64,000 bases of DNA, taken from positions 1-64,000 of the forward strand of contig JALBYF010000014.1 in assembly GCA_023212725.1 (NCBI GenBank). The letters run 5' to 3'. Shown one piece after another: positions 31,801-41,058 of the stretch. The stretch's first letter is position 1, and every line of letters starts with the position of its first letter. The DNA is from Tranzscheliella williamsii. Lineage: Eukaryota > Basidiomycota > Ustilaginomycetes > Ustilaginales > Ustilaginaceae. Made by a program: the position numbers and the translations under genes. Under the pieces are notes generated by a model. The model was given only the letters and a program-made list of their open reading frames with translations. It did not search any database and was not told the DNA's origin.

Positions 31801-33740
31801 TCCTAAAGAAAACCGAAGAAGGGAACCAAGACCACGCTAGCCTGCAGAATGCCATTGAAATCATCAACGATCAATGTAAAACGGCCCAAGCGGGAGTCGA
31901 GGCATCCGAGCTCAAGGTCAAAATCCGCGAGTATGCCTACAATCTATCGTCCAAGCGTAACAAGGGCGTCGTTGATATGGATCTCTTGAATCCTGAACGG
32001 CAATTAGTGCATCAGGGCCGTGTGCTTCGCAAACCAGATGCCTTTGACTTTGATTGGACAGAGTTGTTGGCCATCCTTTTCGACAACTACTTTATTGTTG
32101 CAAAGCAGAAGCGGGCTACCGATGGTATGGAGGACGACAATGCAACTTCGACGTCGTCCTCAGCGGCCAAATTTGTTCTGGCCAAGCGCCCTATCCCCGT
32201 GGAGATGCTGGAAGTGTCAGGCATCTCGGACGCTTCTATATCTCGGTCCATCGGGCTGAGCAACTTCCACATTAGGGAACGCGAAGCGAGGGACTTTTGG
32301 CCGATCACCGTATCCCACCTGGGTGGCAAAGTGGAACCGATCACGCTCTATGCACCCTCGAAGCAGGCAAGAACCGAATGGAAACAGAAGCTGGACGAGG
32401 CTATTGGTCTTAGACTGGCGGTGCAGGAGAGCAGCAAGGTCTTTGAGCAACAAATGTTGAGCGACGATGTCTTCGCCATTGCTCCATTGCAAAGTTTGGA
32501 ACCGGAAAGGCCGGTGGCAGGTGTGGATCCAAGCGTGTTTCATGGCCGGGTGACATGCGCCGTACCCTTCATCACTGCCGACGGACGGAGGCTCGTAGCG
32601 GTCGGATGCGCTGACGGCGTCTGGATCGGGCTCCGCAACGATCCCAAGTCGCTACGTAAGGTCCTGCACCTCAAGTCCGTCTCGCAATGTGCGGTGCTAG
32701 AGTCTTTTGGCATCTTTGTCGTTCTTGCGGACAAAGTCTTGATTTCGTACAGCCTCGAGGCGCTTGTCCCTACTTCCAGCAGCGCCACGTCGGCTCTCAG
32801 ACCGCCACAAAAGCTAAGCGGTAACCGTGACGTTCTGTTCTTCAACGTCGGCGTCCTCAAAGATCGGACCCTACTGATTTACATGAAGAAAAAGGCCAAC
32901 GAAAGTGTCTTTCGAGCGCTTGAGCCGGTCATCAATGCTCCGAGAACCAACGAAGCCAAGTCGGGCTCTGGATTCTTTGGCAAGTTCGGAAAGGACTCGA
33001 AGAACTCTGATTGGTTCCGCATCTACAAGACTTTCTTCATCCCCTCGGAAGCCTACTCGATCCAGTTCTTGAAGTCCAAGCTCTGCATCATCTGTGCCAA
33101 GGGCTTCGAGATTATGAACCTGGACAGCCTTCTGCCAGGTACGATTCCCGATTTTGTACATGCATCGCGCGACGATCCGCGGGTTTTGCTGCTGCAGAAG
33201 CGGGTAGAGACAGCAAAGCCGTTGGGTATGTACAAGACGGCGGATGGCGACTTCCTTCTCTGCTATGATGCTTTTGCCTGCTACGTCGACCGGCTTGGCG
33301 AACCGATTCGGATGGAGCAGATCATCGAGTGGGAAGGCTTCCCCAAACAGGTCGCCTTCTCCGGTAATCATGTTCTCGCCTTCGACCCACGCTTCATCGA
33401 GATCCGCGACACACTGAGTGGCAGGCTGGTACAGATCGTACGCGGCTCCGATCTGCGTTATGTGTCCGGCAATAGCACCATAACTACGTCTTTGTCGGAA
33501 AGCACCTTATCGTCGGCGTTAGATGCCGAGACGAATCCGGTCATCCTGACCAGAAGGGAGAGAGCTGCTGGCCGCATTCCCTTCGACTTCCAGCGGGTGG
33601 TAGAGCTTAGTCCCACCGGACCGCCCAACGCATATGCCTACGACTCCCATTTCACCCGATCGGCGACCATCATGTCGAGCAGCAGCCGAGGCAGCGGCCT
33701 CACCCCCAGCCACGTTACCACACCATCTACCTGGATTTGA
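28821..33740 (+). CDS. ROM2: Rom2-type Rho guanine nucleotide exchange factor
   Basis: 1639 residues, one exon. The start is ATG at 28821; an in-frame TTG just upstream was rejected. Domain order: about 560 disordered Ser/Gln/His-rich residues, DEP-like region (about 584-680, WSLLSTIALLLRANVPRGTQ), a Cys-containing stretch, DH exchange domain (about 826-1020: AILETIQKEEEFLLDLELL, ISYLVNYPLAISRVKREI, ENFLFRPPARLQRYHLHLES), PH domain (about 1050-1200) and C-terminal CNH/citron domain (about 1235-1590, with VTCAVPFITADGRRLVAVGC). This order is that of Rom1/Rom2, activators of Rho1 in the cell-wall integrity pathway at the plasma membrane. It may act on the same small-GTPase network as the Bem3-like gene at 13.6 kb, though usually on different Rho proteins. 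Confidence 0.93.
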   Translation: MSAPNGYARSRQHSTPDYETHQPASHGAHHHSAETNYEPRMPRYTRASPSVKHPQQYAGRHDPGHSYYNQLGHNGQDDVRNVSDQLHHMTFERQPFQSNLSHDHATPPQFEQQRQQHQYQPYSAHEPAYQHAPSYHSPQHTHPSQQPTNAGLQGFDPESYRSASRPVSSSASGIISLYTEDHTGSSRYSAATPVLHSRSDFAYDIQGASAQSFSPSGRIAPSEVSNSSGATRAPSQQLQRAGRPLPVTPAEQHTASHPPHASPTVPSIRGTNEFGASIDGGVANYHSQNSLGYFSIPSPQPSNASQPTTPSSIIHSTTSSISSRTYPAPSWSPAASVAGTPRMPSGHRPLPSTASTSTSYRSLSPPPKETSATSPLSALRSGSLSQNQLRHGVPPPQLRSNSTQRKDSSYSQTHRMASASQTTPQTTPYDVGDASTESSAYAPSRQRTYSDASGLLSKPSKSRRHPLPPLPSPTSQWNGQTQPAQSAAPPTLDRRTTYERSRADPSQRSMHDAPWQASPPSSQRRDPQRGDTVQPHSSFRKRRVDHQNGNTEYGSVASVIGNGSHTGDAETSHQRGSSSISIDWSLLSTIALLLRANVPRGTQIKGSIDYPKSFTGKDVVSTLQGLISSTSTGSDHAIIDSYGESEIRQVALLLAKSLKSQLFFHEVDWGENELNDGVDEVYTFLEDSLAGHSTGADDADDWTAGLHHNSGLDLSLQLSISGADESKGRRGKPLAAKPSDLDELPNGVFTPLTRCYSPLCTTSAPYRCYSPSCPNSRTSPLPKILLDSTTMQNGKAVAVSQGFEQTQSKAWAELVPPELLKSIPQAEIARQNAILETIQKEEEFLLDLELLDTLFVKGLQKPSDAGDPPPLPIGAERDEFIQEVFGNHLELASHIRALVERLHIRQREENPIIQSIGDIFLTAALDWGEAYISYLVNYPLAISRVKREIAINPRFKAFVEACRRHPAAHKHPLENFLFRPPARLQRYHLHLESILKKTEEGNQDHASLQNAIEIINDQCKTAQAGVEASELKVKIREYAYNLSSKRNKGVVDMDLLNPERQLVHQGRVLRKPDAFDFDWTELLAILFDNYFIVAKQKRATDGMEDDNATSTSSSAAKFVLAKRPIPVEMLEVSGISDASISRSIGLSNFHIREREARDFWPITVSHLGGKVEPITLYAPSKQARTEWKQKLDEAIGLRLAVQESSKVFEQQMLSDDVFAIAPLQSLEPERPVAGVDPSVFHGRVTCAVPFITADGRRLVAVGCADGVWIGLRNDPKSLRKVLHLKSVSQCAVLESFGIFVVLADKVLISYSLEALVPTSSSATSALRPPQKLSGNRDVLFFNVGVLKDRTLLIYMKKKANESVFRALEPVINAPRTNEAKSGSGFFGKFGKDSKNSDWFRIYKTFFIPSEAYSIQFLKSKLCIICAKGFEIMNLDSLLPGTIPDFVHASRDDPRVLLLQKRVETAKPLGMYKTADGDFLLCYDAFACYVDRLGEPIRMEQIIEWEGFPKQVAFSGNHVLAFDPRFIEIRDTLSGRLVQIVRGSDLRYVSGNSTITTSLSESTLSSALDAETNPVILTRRERAAGRIPFDFQRVVELSPTGPPNAYAYDSHFTRSATIMSSSSRGSGLTPSHVTTPSTWI

Positions 33741-34198
33741 TCCGATCCCGTCGCTGGCAAGCACCCATCCTACCTGTACGCTTAACCCACCTAACACGGA
33801 CCAAAATACCCTCCCTGCCCTCTCGCGTCTGTATGCCCTCTGTCACCGTGCTCTGTGCATAGTCGAAGGATCGTGGATGAAGGGGCTGGCCATGGGCGAA
33901 GGGGGAATGTTAGGTTAAGTATCTCGGGGCTATCTGCCTCCACTCGAGCGCGGCCAAAGTAACACACTCAACACTCACGCTCGCCTTAGATGCGCAGCTC
34001 TCCAACTTGCCTCCAACCACCTATACCCTTCAGCCATACCCTTCAGCCATACCCTTCAGGCATACCCTTCAACCACGTCCATGTATACGTAATCGGAGAA
34101 ACAGCGCATCTTTTGAAGTATCATGGCAGTAAGTGTCAAGTAAGCGGCCCGTCGTTCGCGTACAAGGCTGGCCAGCAGAGCCTGCTGCAGCAGCCAAG
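33741..34198 (+). promoter_or_regulatory. Intergenic region ROM2-VPS15
   Basis: 458 bp between two plus-strand genes. It contains the 13-bp tandem repeat described separately and otherwise pyrimidine-rich sequence. A GTG-initiated extension of the downstream frame (from 34133) was rejected. An upstream ATG at 34123 with a GTAAGT donor right after it hints at a possible leader intron. Confidence 0.4.
34023..34074 (+). repeat. 13-bp tandem repeat, 4 copies
   Basis: Four adjacent copies of ATACCCTTCAGCC: copies 1 and 2 identical, copy 3 with GGC and copy 4 with ACC at the end. It lies 125 bp upstream of the VPS15 start. Confidence 0.9.
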
Positions 34199-37100
34199 AT
34201 GGGCAACACACACTCCAGCTCAAACGCCCGCCTAGCGAGCATGGGCAACCTCGTCACTGAGGTGGGAAACGACATTCAGTATGACAAGAGCATGGGCGCC
34301 TCCCGCTTCCTCCGGGCGATCCGCGCCAGGCACAAGCTCGGTCCCATCGTCATCAAAACGTTTGTCAAGCCCGACGCATCGATGAGTCTCAAGAGCCTCG
34401 TCAAGCAGATCCGCATCGAGCGTGAGGCGCTGGCCGACGTGCCTAACCTGCTTACGTATCAAAAGGTCATCGAGACCGAGCGAGCCGGTTACTTGATCAG
34501 GCAGTGGCTCCACAGCAACCTATACGACCGTATCAGCACTCGGCCTTTTCTCTCTGCCATCGAGAAGAAGTGGATCACCTATCAGCTCTTGCATGCCTTG
34601 CGCGACGCACACGGACGCAAAGTGCCGCATGGAGATCTCAAGTGCGAGAACATCCTCGTGACCACCTCCCTATGCGTATACGTAACCGACTTTGCCTCTT
34701 CCTTCAAGCCAACCTTTCTCCCGCTCGACGATCCTTCGGACTTCTCCTTCTTCTTCGACACTTCCGGTCGCCGCAGCTGCTACATCGCGCCAGAGAGATT
34801 CTACGGAGCAGACTCCAACATTGCCAGTGCAAAGAAGAATGACAAGGACTACACGCCCGGCCATGCTCACGGTCCCTGGAACGGCACCCACGCTGACATC
34901 CTCGGATCGGCTAGCAAGAACGGCAGGATCACGGAAGCGATGGACGTCTTCTCTTTGGGATGTGTCATTGCTGAGCTTTGGCGGGACGGTGCTCCGACTT
35001 TCACGCTTAGCCAACTGTTCAAGTATCGTGAAGGCATCTTTGATCTGGACGTCCTGCTGCTGTCGATTCCCGACGAGGATATACGTCAACTTGTGCGCAA
35101 TATGGTCTCGCTCGAGCCAGCAGAGCGGAAAAGCTTCGACCAACACCTCATGGAAAGTTACGACAAAGTATTCCCAGCCAGCTTCTATGACTTTTTCCAC
35201 GAATATCTTGTTGACTTGCAGAGAACCTCGCCCGGCCCACGCCGTCCAGAAGCTTCACGCAGCGCCTCGTCGACTGACGGTACAGTAAGCGGGTCGAACG
35301 CATCTGCCACCGGTGCATCGGTCCGTGCCGAGACAAGCGGCCCACAAGCCTCAAGAACCGAATGCGACGAGCGGATCGAGAAGCTCTACGAAGAGTGGTA
35401 TACCATTATGCAGTTCTTCGATCCGCCTGAGGCCGATCCGCCGCCCAAGACAGCTGGAGGCATCACTGGCCTCTTCGGCCATCTCTTCCACTCGACTGCC
35501 CCGAGCAAACTTTCAGAGTCATCCGATCCAGCTCAAAGCACAGCTGACGACGTCCTTCCGGTCCAGCTTAATATTCCAGGTCTGCCTATCCAGACCCTGG
35601 AGTTGAACGCTCCGCCGGTGTCCACTGATGGGACGGCATTGATTGTCCTTTCGGTGATCTTGGCTAATATCCGAAACTGCCTCCGGCCATCGTCCAAGTG
35701 TCATGCACTCGATCTTTTGCTCCATCTCTCATCCAAATGGCTGACAGATGAGACCAAGTTGGACCGGGTGTTACCCTACGTTATTTCGCTTCTGGATGAC
35801 CCCTCGGTGCAAGTGCGTGCGGCGGCTATCAGGACAAGTGTCCAAACGTTGATGCTGGTAAAGATCGTAACGCCGTCCAATGCGTCCATCTTCCCAGAGT
35901 ACGTCATGCCCAACATCAAGAATCTCAGTCTGGACCCTTCCACCCCGGTTCGTTGCACGTTTGCGGCATGCATTGTTCCCTTGGCGGAGGCGGGTGAGCG
36001 CTTTCTGCAGATGGCCCAAGCAATGAGGGCAGAAGGCCTCTTCGCGATCGAGAAGGATCTATCCGGCGATTTTGTGGACAATCAGCCAGACGAAGCCAAC
36101 TACGATGCGCAGCTCAAGATCTTCCAAACTCTCCTTCAAGAGATCGTCGTCACCCTGCTCACCGATCCGTCGGCTTCGGTCAAACGCGCTCTCATATCCA
36201 ACATCGCCCCGCTATGTCGCTTCTACGGCATGGCTAAGACCAACGATGTCCTGCTGAGCCACATGATCACCTACCTCAATGACCGAAACTGGCTGCTGCG
36301 GGAAGCCTTTTTCGACATCATTGTCGGTGTAGCTAAGGTGTCCGGGCCTCGCAGCCTGGAGGAATACATCTTGCCTCTGATGACCCAGGCGCTCTCTGAC
36401 ACGGAAGAGCACGTTGTCTGCCAGGTCATCAACGGTCTCAGGGCCATGACCGACGAAGATCTCTTCGATCGCAGAAGGATCCTCGCCGTACTCGAAATGA
36501 CGATAGGCTTTCTGTGCCATCCCAACTTGTGGCTCCGAGAAGCTGCAGCCGGTCTGATTGCCACTGCAGCTGGCAAGCTGGAAGAGGTGGATATCTGGAC
36601 GGTCTTATATCCTTCCGTGCGTCCCCTCCTCACTGCCGATGTTTGCGAGTTCAGCGAGATCAACCTACTAGACTTTGCTAAAAGGCCCTTGACCCGTCCT
36701 GTCTTTCTTGCTGCGCTGTCGTGGGCGTCCCAGGCTACCAAGTCTGCGTTTTGGAAAGTGTCGGCGGACCGCCAAGACGCCGCAGGGCTCAAAAACGGAC
36801 TTGCCACCGAAGGCATCGGACTACTTCTTGGCAAGGCCGGTCGGCACGTGCTGAAGAGCGCCACAGGGCGCACCGAAGAGGACGACAAGCATCTGGACAA
36901 GCTGCGTACCATCGGCATGGAAGATGAGGACGAGGCTAAGCTGGTCGCCCTCCGTAGCATCATACGTCGACTGGCCAAACAAGGCTCCAAGGCGGCTATG
37001 GGTCTATTGGACCTGGACGTCGGTACAACTACCACCAATGCTGCGAATCCCGACCAGGTGCCGCGCCACCCCAAAGCGGTTACCGAGCTGCAGTCTCTGG

Positions 37101-39388
37101 ACGGAATCACCCCGCAGACGATCTTCTTCAGCAGCAAGGCGGATACAAAGCAGGCTTCGCACGTCGCGGACACCGCGAGCGCATATACCGGCACCTTTCG
37201 ATCGCAGGAGGACGACTCGTTCAGTGCGCAGATTGCGAAAAGACGGCTTTTGGGTCAGCGCATGTCGAGCGAAGGTTCCGACGTGAGCCCGATGGCGAAT
37301 CTTCGACGACGGATGGCAGCTGCCAGCCTTTCTTCGCAACAGCATTCGACCCTCTCAACGCGACTCTCTGATCTTCCCGAGGAGAAAGGGCCCAGCAGAG
37401 TCGCCCTTTCTGGAGGGATAGCATCCGCTCTCGGGCCGAACCCCGCCAGCCCCCTGTCGACGCACGCTCAGGCCAGGCTGGGGCTCGGCAAGGCCTCGGC
37501 AGCCGTGGCGCAAACCACACTTACGGCCACAGGCACCATGACGGAGGCTTCGTCGCGCGCGCGCACGATGGAAACTGCCGCTGCCGGGGAGTCGCATCGG
37601 ACGACGCCGGCGGGCTCGAGAACACCGACGCTGTTAGGCGCCGGCGGCACTCCAGTGCATCATGGCGCTCACGCCAACGAGAGCGGCTCGGGCTTTTCGA
37701 GCACGTACGACGGCAACGACCCGTACATCCGTGCGCATCTTGAAGCCGTCTATTTCAAGTCGTTCCGCGACCGGCCGGAGCTGGGGCCCAAGATCCACGC
37801 CGGGCCTCTTGGGCGGCGGGGAGGAGCGGTGCGTGGCGCCTCGTCCGTGCTGGCTCGGAGCTCGGCGTCGAGCACAAGCAAGCGCCGGCCTGAAGGGCGG
37901 CTGATCGCCTATTTCACCGAACACACTGCGGCCGTCACGTGTCTGGCCGTGTCGCCGGACCACGTCTTCTTTGTCTCTGGGTCGCAGGACGGCACGCTGA
38001 AGGTCTGGGACACGGCGCGTCTGGAGAAAAACGTAACGTCCAAGTCGCGGGCGACGTACACGGCGCACAAGGGCGCGATTACCAGCGTGATAGCCATCGA
38101 AGGCAGCCACTGCGTTGCGTCGACGGCGACCGACGGCTCGCTGCACGTCTGGCGCATCGAAGTGGCCGTGTCCAGCTCGACAATCCCGCGGTATGCCAAG
38201 CCGAAGCTGGTCTCCAACTTCCAGCTGAGCACGCCGGACGAGTACGCGACGTGCGTGGTGCAGAGCAACAGCGAGAGCTCGTCGAACCTGATTCTCGGCA
38301 CCACGCACAGCCGGCTGACGGTGCTGGATCTGCGGACCATGCAGGTGCTGCAGACGCTGCGCAATCCGGTCGAGTATGGGCCAATCACGTGTCTCTGTGT
38401 CGACCGGAAGAAGGCCTGGCTGGCCGTGGGCACGCTGGGCGGCGCGGTCTGTCTGTGGGACTTGCGCTTCGGCCTGCGGCTGCGCGCCTGGCGCGTTGGC
38501 GACGAGGAGGCGGCGGCGGCGCTGTGGCGGGTCAACCGCATTGCCATCCATCCGTCCAAGGGCCGCGGGCGCTGGATCCTGGTCGCGTCGGAGCGCGTCC
38601 AGGATGCAGCCCAGCAGCGCGGCGCGGCCGGTGGCGCCGAGGTGGTGGTGGAGACGTGGGACATGGACCGCGGCGTCCGTGTCGAGACGTTCGAGGTGTG
38701 CACTGCGGCCGAGGGGGGCGAGCTGGCCGAGCGGAGCGTCAAGCTGCATGCCGCCACTCCCGGCGCGCTCGCCGCCGAGACGCCAGCCGGCGCCGAGCCT
38801 GCCAGTGCGACAAGGCTGACCGGTGCGGCGGCGGCGATTGAGCAGCTCCTCCGGCGCACCCCGCCGAGCGCGGCGGCCACTGCGGTCGACGGCGCGGTTG
38901 CTGCTCATCAGGCGGGGGAGGGGGGAGAGGCGGGGGTGAAGGCGCTGTTTGTCAGTCTCGACGGGTACGCCAGCTCGACTGTCGGCGCGGAGGCGGGCGC
39001 GGGGGAGGAGGCGGGGTGGCTCGACGTCGCGCGGATGGGCGCGCCCGCCGCACGCGCCAGCCCCGCCGGCTACATGCTCACCGCCGGCCGCGACGCCCGC
39101 CTGCGCTTCTGGGACCTGGCGCGCCCCGAACGCAGCACCCTCTTCGGCCACGCCACCCCCCCGCCCCGCTCCCTCTTCCGCACCCTCCCCACCACCCCAC
39201 CGCGCACCCTCCACTACATCTCTCCCCCCCCGCCCGCGCCGCCCAAATCCCCCCTCGCCACCCCAGCTCCCCCCCCCACCATGGCGAAACCCCACCGCGA
39301 CGCAATCACCGACCTGGTCCTGATCGAGGCACCCTTCCGCTGCATCGTCGCCAGCGACCGCGCCGGCTGCCTCCGCGTCTGGGAGTAG
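34199..39388 (+). CDS. VPS15: Vps15, regulatory pseudo/serine-threonine kinase of the PI3-kinase complex
   Basis: 1729 residues, one exon. The start is ATG at 34199, giving MGNTHSSS, a good N-myristoylation signal as in other Vps15 proteins. The kinase domain (about 25-320) has Lys53 (IVIKTF), catalytic loop HGDLKCEN (144-151) and DFA at 164-166 in place of DFG, as is usual in this family, then the typical SGRRSCYIAPERFY. HEAT-like helices follow (about 480-870). After a disordered region comes a WD40 propeller (from about 1236, HTAAVTCLAVSPDHVFFVSG). Vps15 binds and anchors Vps34 PI3-kinase at endosomes and autophagosomes. The last two WD repeats are interrupted by long GC-rich, Ala/Pro-rich inserts (about 1500-1600 and 1655-1700), so the protein is longer than the yeast form (1454). 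It converges with ARP3. Confidence 0.95.
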   Translation: MGNTHSSSNARLASMGNLVTEVGNDIQYDKSMGASRFLRAIRARHKLGPIVIKTFVKPDASMSLKSLVKQIRIEREALADVPNLLTYQKVIETERAGYLIRQWLHSNLYDRISTRPFLSAIEKKWITYQLLHALRDAHGRKVPHGDLKCENILVTTSLCVYVTDFASSFKPTFLPLDDPSDFSFFFDTSGRRSCYIAPERFYGADSNIASAKKNDKDYTPGHAHGPWNGTHADILGSASKNGRITEAMDVFSLGCVIAELWRDGAPTFTLSQLFKYREGIFDLDVLLLSIPDEDIRQLVRNMVSLEPAERKSFDQHLMESYDKVFPASFYDFFHEYLVDLQRTSPGPRRPEASRSASSTDGTVSGSNASATGASVRAETSGPQASRTECDERIEKLYEEWYTIMQFFDPPEADPPPKTAGGITGLFGHLFHSTAPSKLSESSDPAQSTADDVLPVQLNIPGLPIQTLELNAPPVSTDGTALIVLSVILANIRNCLRPSSKCHALDLLLHLSSKWLTDETKLDRVLPYVISLLDDPSVQVRAAAIRTSVQTLMLVKIVTPSNASIFPEYVMPNIKNLSLDPSTPVRCTFAACIVPLAEAGERFLQMAQAMRAEGLFAIEKDLSGDFVDNQPDEANYDAQLKIFQTLLQEIVVTLLTDPSASVKRALISNIAPLCRFYGMAKTNDVLLSHMITYLNDRNWLLREAFFDIIVGVAKVSGPRSLEEYILPLMTQALSDTEEHVVCQVINGLRAMTDEDLFDRRRILAVLEMTIGFLCHPNLWLREAAAGLIATAAGKLEEVDIWTVLYPSVRPLLTADVCEFSEINLLDFAKRPLTRPVFLAALSWASQATKSAFWKVSADRQDAAGLKNGLATEGIGLLLGKAGRHVLKSATGRTEEDDKHLDKLRTIGMEDEDEAKLVALRSIIRRLAKQGSKAAMGLLDLDVGTTTTNAANPDQVPRHPKAVTELQSLDGITPQTIFFSSKADTKQASHVADTASAYTGTFRSQEDDSFSAQIAKRRLLGQRMSSEGSDVSPMANLRRRMAAASLSSQQHSTLSTRLSDLPEEKGPSRVALSGGIASALGPNPASPLSTHAQARLGLGKASAAVAQTTLTATGTMTEASSRARTMETAAAGESHRTTPAGSRTPTLLGAGGTPVHHGAHANESGSGFSSTYDGNDPYIRAHLEAVYFKSFRDRPELGPKIHAGPLGRRGGAVRGASSVLARSSASSTSKRRPEGRLIAYFTEHTAAVTCLAVSPDHVFFVSGSQDGTLKVWDTARLEKNVTSKSRATYTAHKGAITSVIAIEGSHCVASTATDGSLHVWRIEVAVSSSTIPRYAKPKLVSNFQLSTPDEYATCVVQSNSESSSNLILGTTHSRLTVLDLRTMQVLQTLRNPVEYGPITCLCVDRKKAWLAVGTLGGAVCLWDLRFGLRLRAWRVGDEEAAAALWRVNRIAIHPSKGRGRWILVASERVQDAAQQRGAAGGAEVVVETWDMDRGVRVETFEVCTAAEGGELAERSVKLHAATPGALAAETPAGAEPASATRLTGAAAAIEQLLRRTPPSAAATAVDGAVAAHQAGEGGEAGVKALFVSLDGYASSTVGAEAGAGEEAGWLDVARMGAPAARASPAGYMLTAGRDARLRFWDLARPERSTLFGHATPPPRSLFRTLPTTPPRTLHYISPPPPAPPKSPLATPAPPPTMAKPHRDAITDLVLIEAPFRCIVASDRAGCLRVWE
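39221..39283 (+). repeat. C-run tract at VPS15 3' end
   Basis: A stretch dominated by runs of C (up to nine) within the last coding 60 codons. It encodes a Pro/Ala linker before the final conserved segment that ends in RVWE. The minus strand is therefore G-run rich, with quadruplex potential. Confidence 0.6.
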
Positions 39389-39490
39389 CCCGCGCCCGCA
39401 CACCCCCCGCCTGTAGACGCACGCGCACAGTCCGGCACTCTATGTTGGCAAGAAATCGCGTCGCGCAGAGCAGAGTACAGCCGAGACGGG

Positions 39491-40804
39491 TTAGATGGAG
39501 CCAAAGACGGAGAACTTGCGGACGATCGAGGGCCCATGCTCCTCGTAGTCGGTCTTGTTGTAGCAGTAGGAGGGGAAGTCGGGGAGGGAGCCGAGGAGGG
39601 AGCCGCCATACCAGACGGCGTAGCGCTGCATCTTGTGGGAGATGACGTTAACCTCGAGGCCCGACGAGCGCATGTGGCTGCCAGCGGCGGACTCGGAGGC
39701 GGCGAGGCGCTGGTCGACAATGGAGCGGAGATCCTTCTTGAGCCGCTGGCCAAAGTGCTGGAACATGGTGCTGCCGCCAGAGAGGACAATGTTCTTGTAC
39801 AGGCCGCGCCGGACGTCGATCGGCGACTGCTGGATAACGCCGTCGACGACCTCGGGCAGCGGGGTGAGAAAGTCGGAGCTCGCAATCTCCGGGTTGAAAA
39901 AGATCTCGGGCGCCAGGAAGCGCTCGTAGCCCACCTCGACCGAGTACTTGCGCCCCGTCACCGTGTGCTCGCCGTCAAACCGCTCAAAGTACTTGTACGG
40001 GTCTTCGTCGTACCGCCGGAACTCGCGCACAATATCCTGGCACACGTACGAGTAGTCCTCCTTGATCTTCTCCGCCACCCTCCGCGAGTCTTCGGGAGGA
40101 ATGTTGGCGGCTTCGCCACGTTCGCGCAGCAGCTGCTGTACAAAGTAGGTAATGTCCCGGCCGGCAATTGGGATGTGCTTGATGGCCGAGCCGATCACGT
40201 AGCCCTCCGCTACGGGGATGACGTGGGTGACGCCATCGCCCGAGTCAATCACGGTGCCGGTGAGCGTGCGGTCGGTCACCTTGTTGCTTGTCCAGGACGC
40301 AGCGAGGGCGAGCACGGCCTGGACGGCGATGTAGAGCCCCTTGATGTTGAACGACTCAAACATGATCTCGGCCGTATTTTCGCGATTTTCGGGCGGGTTG
40401 AGCGGCGGTTCGGTGAGCATAAAGTAGTGGTCCTCCGGCTCGGCGCGCAGATACTTGAAGATACACTGCTCCCAAAAGCGCTCCATGTGGTCCCAGTTCT
40501 CGATGAGGCCGTGGCGGATGGGCTGGTCGACCTGGTAGGTCTTTGCGTTGGCATACGCCTCGTCGCCGATGAAGAAGTCGAGATCCTCGATGCCGCGCTT
40601 GGAGGCGAGCGACGAGGACGACGAAAGTCCGCCGGGCTTGGACGGCACCGAGGGCCGCGAGCCCGCGCCGCCAGATGAGCCTGCCGAGGTGGTGCGCGTC
40701 GCGATGGCGGTGGGGAAGACAAACGACGGATCCGAATTGCCGGCGAAGCCCATCTTGGTGTAGCCCGTGCCATTGTCCAGCACGATGACGTTGGAGCGCG
40801 ACAT
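39491..40804 (-). CDS. ARP3: Actin-related protein 3 (Arp2/3 complex)
   Basis: 437 residues, one exon, ATG at 40804 ([17 protein letters not shown]). The frame stays open upstream, but that part is the leader. Actin-fold signatures are [20 protein letters not shown] near the N-terminus, [42 protein letters not shown] (ATP phosphate loop), and [21 protein letters not shown]. The [17 protein letters not shown] segment is typical of Arp3. Arp3 with Arp2 forms the nucleus for branched actin filaments in cortical patches and endocytosis. A Ser/Gly-rich insert (about 41-72) lies after the first strands, as Arp3 proteins often carry inserts here. The C-terminus ends FSVFGSI. A short pyrimidine repeat lies about 230 bp upstream of the start. 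Confidence 0.95.
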   Translation of the reverse strand: MSRSNVIVLDNGTGYTKMGFAGNSDPSFVFPTAIATRTTSAGSSGGAGSRPSVPSKPGGLSSSSSLASKRGIEDLDFFIGDEAYANAKTYQVDQPIRHGLIENWDHMERFWEQCIFKYLRAEPEDHYFMLTEPPLNPPENRENTAEIMFESFNIKGLYIAVQAVLALAASWTSNKVTDRTLTGTVIDSGDGVTHVIPVAEGYVIGSAIKHIPIAGRDITYFVQQLLRERGEAANIPPEDSRRVAEKIKEDYSYVCQDIVREFRRYDEDPYKYFERFDGEHTVTGRKYSVEVGYERFLAPEIFFNPEIASSDFLTPLPEVVDGVIQQSPIDVRRGLYKNIVLSGGSTMFQHFGQRLKKDLRSIVDQRLAASESAAGSHMRSSGLEVNVISHKMQRYAVWYGGSLLGSLPDFPSYCYNKTDYEEHGPSIVRKFSVFGSI

Positions 40805-41032
40805 GGCGAGCGGATGGACGCAGCACACAGATGCCAAGTACGGACGAGCAGCAGATGCCAAACACGGACGAGCAGCAGAACCACTGAGCGCTGGGACGTG
40901 GAGGTCGGCTACGCCCCGTCGTATGCAAGTATCCGAAGCGGAAGAAAGCAGCTGCGCAGACGGCGGCCAAACGCGAACAGAGAAGGATGCCGGGCGAGAA
41001 GAGCAATACGACGTACGGAGGGCCGATGTTAA

Positions 41033-41058
41033 GGGAAAGGGAAAGGGAAAGGGAAGGG
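41033..41058 (-). repeat. GGGAAA tandem hexamer in ARP3 leader
   Basis: Four hexamer-type units GGGAAA/GGGAAG on the plus strand, which read as a CT-rich run on the ARP3 sense strand. It lies about 230 bp upstream of the ATG. CT-rich runs are common just upstream of transcription starts in fungi. Confidence 0.7.

Noticed and set aside
37634..39403. 589-codon minus frame opposite VPS15
   Set aside because: GC-rich DNA lacks stops on both strands. The sense frame encodes WD repeats; the antisense is Arg/Gly/Ala filler.
39536..40678. 380-codon plus frame opposite ARP3
   Set aside because: Antisense shadow of a clear actin-family gene.
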